Of a stretch of DNA of 32,143 bases, positions 27,255-32,143 are shown piece by piece; the first letter of the stretch is position 1, and every line of letters starts with the position of its first letter. The stretch is from a bacterium HR16 (lineage in GTDB: Bacteria > Armatimonadota > HRBIN16): positions 1 to 32,143 of the forward strand of contig BEHS01000008.1 of assembly GCA_002898895.1 (NCBI GenBank), in the 5' to 3' direction. The translations under genes were made by a program, and so were the position numbers. Under the pieces are notes generated by a model that saw only the letters and a list, made by a program, of their open reading frames with translations, did no database searches and had not been told where the DNA came from.

Positions 27255-30200
27255 ATGCTGGTATATTGCACAGAGGAGTTCAAAAATAGACTCAAGCAGC
27301 TTAATCTTGTGGATAAGTTCGCAGAGATCGAGGGGGCGATCCGACAAGCAGAAGCTGTGCCCCGCTTGGTCGATGCTGGACTAGAACCGTACCACGGGAT
27401 CTGGATAAAGAAATTAGGTGGAGTAGGAACGGTTAGCCAACTTCGGATGCTCAGCTGCGTTATTAATGTAAAGCACCATAGTGCATTGGTGCTTTGCTTT
27501 TTTGCTCTGCTCAAAAGATCGGATCAAGAATACGACAAGATTCGGAAAATGCTTGAACAGGGGCGATATTCCCCGCCTGTTTCTGAAGAGGAGGTAGACT
27601 CCTGGCTTAACTCTCTACCACACCTCGAAGAAACAGACACTGGACGTCTACCGCCGTTAGAAAGCAGTTACAGGGTCTGGTTTCACCCGCTTGGGGGACT
27701 TGCAAAGTCTGCTGACGATGCGGTTTACGAGTCTATTGAGTGGTGCAAAAGATCGCGCGACAACGAGACACAGACATTCTGGCAAGATTACTACAAACTT
27801 GTCGGTGACGTGATAGACGATGATACTGCTGGAGAGGAGATTGAAATAGATGGAGCAACCTTGCGCTATCATCGTAGAAACAGACGAGGAATACTTTTCC
27901 AAAGGTACGATCTCGAAGGACGCTTGCAGATCTTATTGCTATTACAGACTGCAGCCCATCACAACCATGTCGACGAAGCACGTAGACTGTTAACAACTCT
28001 CCAAATTGACAAGATTAGCTCTTGTGATGACATCGCCAGAGTAGCAGGAAGAGCATATCCATACTATATTCTAGCAGACGACCAACTGTGGCACGATATT
28101 CAGAATGACCAAACCGCCAATCTTGCCCTGTCAGCAGAGGAAGAAAATCTGCTTTCAGACGCCCTTGCACTTCCTCACCAGTTACCGTTATTTATAAACG
28201 GACGAGCAGGCAGTGGCAAGTCGACGATGCTTTACTACCTCTTCGCTCGATATATAGAACGCGCTCTGAGGCTTCATTGCCCGGAGAAGCTCATTTTCCT
28301 CACCTACAGCGAGCCGCTGTTGCACATAGCCAAGCAGTCTGTGACCAATGTTTTAATGTCCCAGCTAAGCCGTCAAAGTGTAAAATCGTCAGATAACAAA
28401 CTTGATGAAGTGATTGAACAATGCTTCTGGCCATTCCAAAAGTTCCTGCTGCAGCTTGTACAGAAGCAGGCAGACGAAGCGAAACGGACAAGCCAAGACC
28501 TATTGTTCCCCTCCCACAAGTACGTTGATTTTCGTGAGTTCAAGCAGATCCTCTGTCGCTGTCATCTGCCTGAAGCCAGGCAGTTTTCTCCGGAGACAGT
28601 GTGGCATGTCATCCGTACTTACATTAAGGGTTACAAAGTCGATGATTTCCTTTCTCCCGATGAGTACGAGGATATCCCCCGAGATGAACGAACGGTGGAC
28701 AAAGAAACATACGCTGTAATCTATGATAGAATATGGCATTGGTATCAAAACTTACTCGACAGTGACGGACTCTGGGACGATCAGGATCTCGTGCGTTACG
28801 TGCTGTCCCTGAACATAAATGACATGCCTTGGTTTATAGCGATATTTTGCGATGAAGTACAAGACTTTAGTCGCGTAGAGTTCCAGCTGCTTTTCAAACT
28901 CTCCATTGCGTCTAGGTTCAATCTGCCTCCTGAAGCTACCAACCTGCCATTTGCTTTCGCTGGCGATCCGTTGCAGACTATTAGCCCTACGGGATTTCGT
29001 TGGGAAGCACTGAAAGCGGCGTTTTACAACAACGTCGTAGCTCCGCTTGGTGTCCTCGGAGACCACTACTCGCTTAAGGAGAGAGAACTAGAGTACAACT
29101 ACCGTTCGACCCCGGAAGTCACCCGCTTCGCCAATTTAGTACAGCTATGGCGCAGTGCAATATTTAATCGCCTTTCGGTCAAGCCGCAGAAGCCGTGGCA
29201 AGCTGTTCGTGGCGCCGTTCCCGGCTTATACATTATCGAGCGTGATGTTTCAGCAGCCCAGTTTGCTGAGAGTGCCCAGAAAAAGGAATATACCATCATT
29301 GTACCCTGCGAGCTTGGCGGCGAAGAAGATTTTGTGAGGCAAGACGATGTCTTAGGACGACTTGAAGGTATTGCTAATATTTGGAGCCCCTCTGCAGCCA
29401 AGGGGCTCGAGTTCCGACAGGTGATAATATACAAATTTGGCGATCACTGTACTGTCGATTTCGAAAACAAGGAGCGCAATGACATTCGTGAAGAGTACTT
29501 CTTCAATAAACTTTATGTCGCTGTCACTCGCGCCAGGGAAAGACTTTTCATCGTGGACACCATAGAGGGATATGAAAAGCTGTGGAAGTACTTTACTGAA
29601 CAAGCATATGGGAACCTGTTACAGAACGAGCAAATTAGGCGAAGATGGAACGAGCATGATGTGCAAACTTTTGCACAGGACATACCTGTCGAGGTAATCC
29701 AGGCCGACAAGCCGTTGGAAATCGCTGAGCAGCTGCAAGTGAAAGGTGAACAATCAGACGATGCGCTGTTGTTACTACGCGCTTCCGAATACTACACCCT
29801 CGCTGGGGATAGCTTTCACGCAAGCCTCTGCAAGGCCAGGGCACAGCATCTTTTAAGAGACTACGATAGCGCTGGTAAGCTGTATACAGAGATTGGCAAG
29901 CATCAGGAAGCTTTCGAAAGCTACTGGCAAGGCAGGTTATGGAGAGAAGCATATAATCTACAATGCCAGTTCTCAGTAGGCAACGACGTACAGCGCGATG
30001 TCGTTAATTCAATGGTAACGCAGGGAGAGGTGGATTTCGTAGAGAGGGCTGTGTCATTAATTGATAAGAGTCTTTATAGACTGTCTCAATATCCTGAACA
30101 CTTGGGTGATTTAGCTGCTCGTTATGTGAAAGCTACTGAATATTTGCTCAGCCATGCCAACTATTCTGCCGAAGAGCCATGGGAAAAGCGAGGGGACTGC

Positions 30201-31760
30201 GCTATACGCATGGCTGATATGGCTACCATAGACTTTGAAACCCGCAAGGGTTTGCGTACCGTCGCTTTCCTTTGCTTCTATAGGACGCAGAGATGGACTA
30301 GCGCAGTCGATGCAGCAGAACGAGCAGGTATTCGCGACGGACGCGAATACTTTGAGGCAAAGGCATATGCTGAGGGGATGCCTGCTGGGCTGCAATGGCT
30401 AGCACGTCTCCGCGACGGTGACGAGCGGATACTGAGCGAATGGCAGAAGGCTGGAAAGCCCATGAATAGGGAGTGGGCGAGGTATTTGACCCGTCCTCTG
30501 GAAAACGCACGGAAATTTGTCGAACTGACACAAGCCTATGAGGAGCTCGCCGAACCGTATAGAATTCTGGATGTTTTAAACAACGCCATCCTTTCTGGAA
30601 AAGTAACCGAAGATGAACTAATAGGTTCGATACGTGCTCTGCAAGAACTGCCCGTCTGGCATTCTAAGGTAGACCTAATAAGTGCAGCCGAGGGTAGATA
30701 CGCCCAGATCGCGGAGAAGCTGATTGATCTCCTGTCTAATGCAGTGATTGCATCTCCTTCTGACAAGGACGTAGACGAAAACAAACGCAGGCTACGTTTG
30801 TCTTACGTAAGGCTAATTAAGAATATGTTGAGTCGTAAGCCTGCTGATACTCAGGCACTCTCACGCCTTTTCAAAGCGTCGTTAGCGCTAGGAGCACGAG
30901 ACGAGACATCCCGGTCTGCCTACATGCTCCTGCGTCAATACGATGTCTCATCTCAAGAATTCAGCAAGATAGTCTCTGACATTAACGCTGCAAGGCTCTT
31001 GGGCCATACAATACAGGTGATGGCAGATGATATAGCAGACAGTGCCGAAGCAGCCGCCAAGCTGCTACATTACGTTCTTACTTATCCAGAGGCTGAACAG
31101 ACAAAAAGTCTCCGAGTGGTTACTTCAGCTATTGAGACGATGATACAAGGACTCATTGACTCCACACAATGGAAAGTTTACATAAGTGCCAATAATCTGT
31201 TTTCCGCATACATAATTCTCCAAGAGAACCACATTGACGCATTGCGTTACCTAGAATCGTTCACAGAACACCAGGATACCGAACTTCGCGACAGCGCTCG
31301 CTCATGTTGGTTACAAATGAAGCGGAAACAAATCACGTACCATGAGAGCAGGAGTGAAAACGCTGCAGCGGAAAGGACGAGGCGTGAGCTTGTACGTAGG
31401 ATGAAAGATTGGGGTATGCTTGTGGAGACAACAGAACCGACCAAGTTGGAGGCTGCACGGTTCTTGTGGTTGGTAGACGGTGATGTAACGTTTGAAGAAG
31501 ACGATGAGGCTTTCTACACTTCTCTAGGACAGGTTGGGCTTCGCTTGCTCAAAAGGCGAAAGAAGATGATTCTTGTCAACGCTGTTAGCTTTGCTTACTA
31601 TACTATTGATATGATAGGCGCCACACAGGCGGCAACGAGTCCGATCTGGGAGATCGTGCACATAGAGAGTGAAAAGCGCGGAAGGTATACCATCAAGGTC
31701 GGTGATCGCGTTGTAACGGTAACGACACGGCAAAAGCAAGTGCAAACCAAATATACTTAA
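27255..31760 (+). CDS. Giant UvrD/Rep-like SF1 helicase with possible RelE-like N-terminus and long TPR-like C-terminus
   Basis: Walker A LFINGRAGSGKSTMLYYLF, Walker B IFCDEVQDFSRVEFQLL, FAGDPLQTISPTGFRWEAL, LEYNYRSTPEVTRFANL, AAKGLEFRQVIIY, FFNKLYVAVTRARERLFIVD. ATG at 27255 (LVYCTEEF...) preferred over GTG 27246. Confidence 0.92.
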   Translation: MLVYCTEEFKNRLKQLNLVDKFAEIEGAIRQAEAVPRLVDAGLEPYHGIWIKKLGGVGTVSQLRMLSCVINVKHHSALVLCFFALLKRSDQEYDKIRKMLEQGRYSPPVSEEEVDSWLNSLPHLEETDTGRLPPLESSYRVWFHPLGGLAKSADDAVYESIEWCKRSRDNETQTFWQDYYKLVGDVIDDDTAGEEIEIDGATLRYHRRNRRGILFQRYDLEGRLQILLLLQTAAHHNHVDEARRLLTTLQIDKISSCDDIARVAGRAYPYYILADDQLWHDIQNDQTANLALSAEEENLLSDALALPHQLPLFINGRAGSGKSTMLYYLFARYIERALRLHCPEKLIFLTYSEPLLHIAKQSVTNVLMSQLSRQSVKSSDNKLDEVIEQCFWPFQKFLLQLVQKQADEAKRTSQDLLFPSHKYVDFREFKQILCRCHLPEARQFSPETVWHVIRTYIKGYKVDDFLSPDEYEDIPRDERTVDKETYAVIYDRIWHWYQNLLDSDGLWDDQDLVRYVLSLNINDMPWFIAIFCDEVQDFSRVEFQLLFKLSIASRFNLPPEATNLPFAFAGDPLQTISPTGFRWEALKAAFYNNVVAPLGVLGDHYSLKERELEYNYRSTPEVTRFANLVQLWRSAIFNRLSVKPQKPWQAVRGAVPGLYIIERDVSAAQFAESAQKKEYTIIVPCELGGEEDFVRQDDVLGRLEGIANIWSPSAAKGLEFRQVIIYKFGDHCTVDFENKERNDIREEYFFNKLYVAVTRARERLFIVDTIEGYEKLWKYFTEQAYGNLLQNEQIRRRWNEHDVQTFAQDIPVEVIQADKPLEIAEQLQVKGEQSDDALLLLRASEYYTLAGDSFHASLCKARAQHLLRDYDSAGKLYTEIGKHQEAFESYWQGRLWREAYNLQCQFSVGNDVQRDVVNSMVTQGEVDFVERAVSLIDKSLYRLSQYPEHLGDLAARYVKATEYLLSHANYSAEEPWEKRGDCAIRMADMATIDFETRKGLRTVAFLCFYRTQRWTSAVDAAERAGIRDGREYFEAKAYAEGMPAGLQWLARLRDGDERILSEWQKAGKPMNREWARYLTRPLENARKFVELTQAYEELAEPYRILDVLNNAILSGKVTEDELIGSIRALQELPVWHSKVDLISAAEGRYAQIAEKLIDLLSNAVIASPSDKDVDENKRRLRLSYVRLIKNMLSRKPADTQALSRLFKASLALGARDETSRSAYMLLRQYDVSSQEFSKIVSDINAARLLGHTIQVMADDIADSAEAAAKLLHYVLTYPEAEQTKSLRVVTSAIETMIQGLIDSTQWKVYISANNLFSAYIILQENHIDALRYLESFTEHQDTELRDSARSCWLQMKRKQITYHESRSENAAAERTRRELVRRMKDWGMLVETTEPTKLEAARFLWLVDGDVTFEEDDEAFYTSLGQVGLRLLKRRKKMILVNAVSFAYYTIDMIGATQAATSPIWEIVHIESEKRGRYTIKVGDRVVTVTTRQKQVQTKYT

Positions 31761-31783
31761 AATAGCCCCCAGAGAGTAAAAAC

Positions 31784-31823
31784 TCGTCTGCCAAAAGATC
31801 TGTATGGTGTTCTTTGCAAACGA
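31784..31823. other. Imperfect inverted repeat in the intergenic region after the helicase gene
   Basis: TCGTCTGCCAAAAGA (31784-31798) versus TCTTTGCAAACGA (31811-31823; reverse complement TCGTTTGCAAAGA), 12-nt loop. Confidence 0.45.
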
Positions 31824-31987
31824 CTGGAAAACAAGCTGAGCATCTCGTACGCCCTTTTTTGAAATTCGTAGGTCTATCCCGCGATTCCCCCCTGACAAGC
31901 AAACCATTGTGTGTTATCTCATAATACTGGGTGTGCAATTGGCAAACTGCAGGCTCCTTGACAAGACGAAGGTGAGGGAGGTTTGCC

Positions 31988-32143
31988 ATGAACACAGGAA
32001 GAACTGTGGTTCAACAACTGGTGGAAGGTAGTCTGGAGTCTCTACTGTCCCTTGCCGAGCAAGCGTTGTGGAACGATACTTTGCGCCGACCGGTGATGCG
32101 GCAACTTGAAAAGCGTGTGCTGGCGCACGTGCAGGCGAGTGCC
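31988..32143 (+). CDS. 5' end of an unidentified protein truncated by the right window edge
   Basis: ATG at 31988 preceded by gtgagggagg RBS; open for 52 codons: MNTGRTVVQQLVEGSLESLLSLAEQALWNDTLRRPVMRQLEKRVLAHVQASA. Confidence 0.6.
   Translation, partial: MNTGRTVVQQLVEGSLESLLSLAEQALWNDTLRRPVMRQLEKRVLAHVQASA

Noticed and set aside
31524-31907. 127-aa - strand ORF after the helicase (and 31693..31995 -)
   Set aside because: Mostly antisense to the helicase 3' end, no RBS or domain signature; intergenic part better treated as non-coding.
31988-32143. Transposase call for the truncated right-edge ORF
   Set aside because: Only 52 residues visible and no transposase motif recognised; left as unidentified.

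Overview
This 32 kb window comes from a GC-rich bacterium. Protein-family content and repeat style suggest something Armatimonadota-like, but that is inference. The left ~27 kb is mostly ordinary chromosome. It holds an HAF-repeat secreted protein (5'-truncated by the window edge on the minus strand and absent from the ORF track), a DUF6785-type membrane protein, a PhyH dioxygenase, and an orphan VapB-like antitoxin. It also holds an AbrB-TolC-MFP-RND efflux operon and lepA. A carbohydrate-oriented gene set follows (beta-helix protein, TIM-barrel isomerase, PIG-L deacetylase, iolB), then a TlpA thioredoxin, a GH116 glycosidase with a large insertion, an ABC ATPase plus a fused permease, and a TPR/GIDE-like protein next to LemA. 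The right end is different: GC drops sharply and one 1,500-aa protein appears. It has a possible RelE-like N-terminus, a UvrD-type SF1 helicase core and ~700 aa of TPR-like helical C-terminus, preceded by its own promoter-like sequence. This is the best candidate for an uncharacterised, possibly defence-related system. Several dispersed palindromic repeat families occupy the intergenic spaces. One shows compensatory changes between its two arms, and another supplies the stop codon of the GH116 gene. No tRNA, rRNA or CRISPR was recognised by eye. All family assignments are by motif recognition, without database searches.
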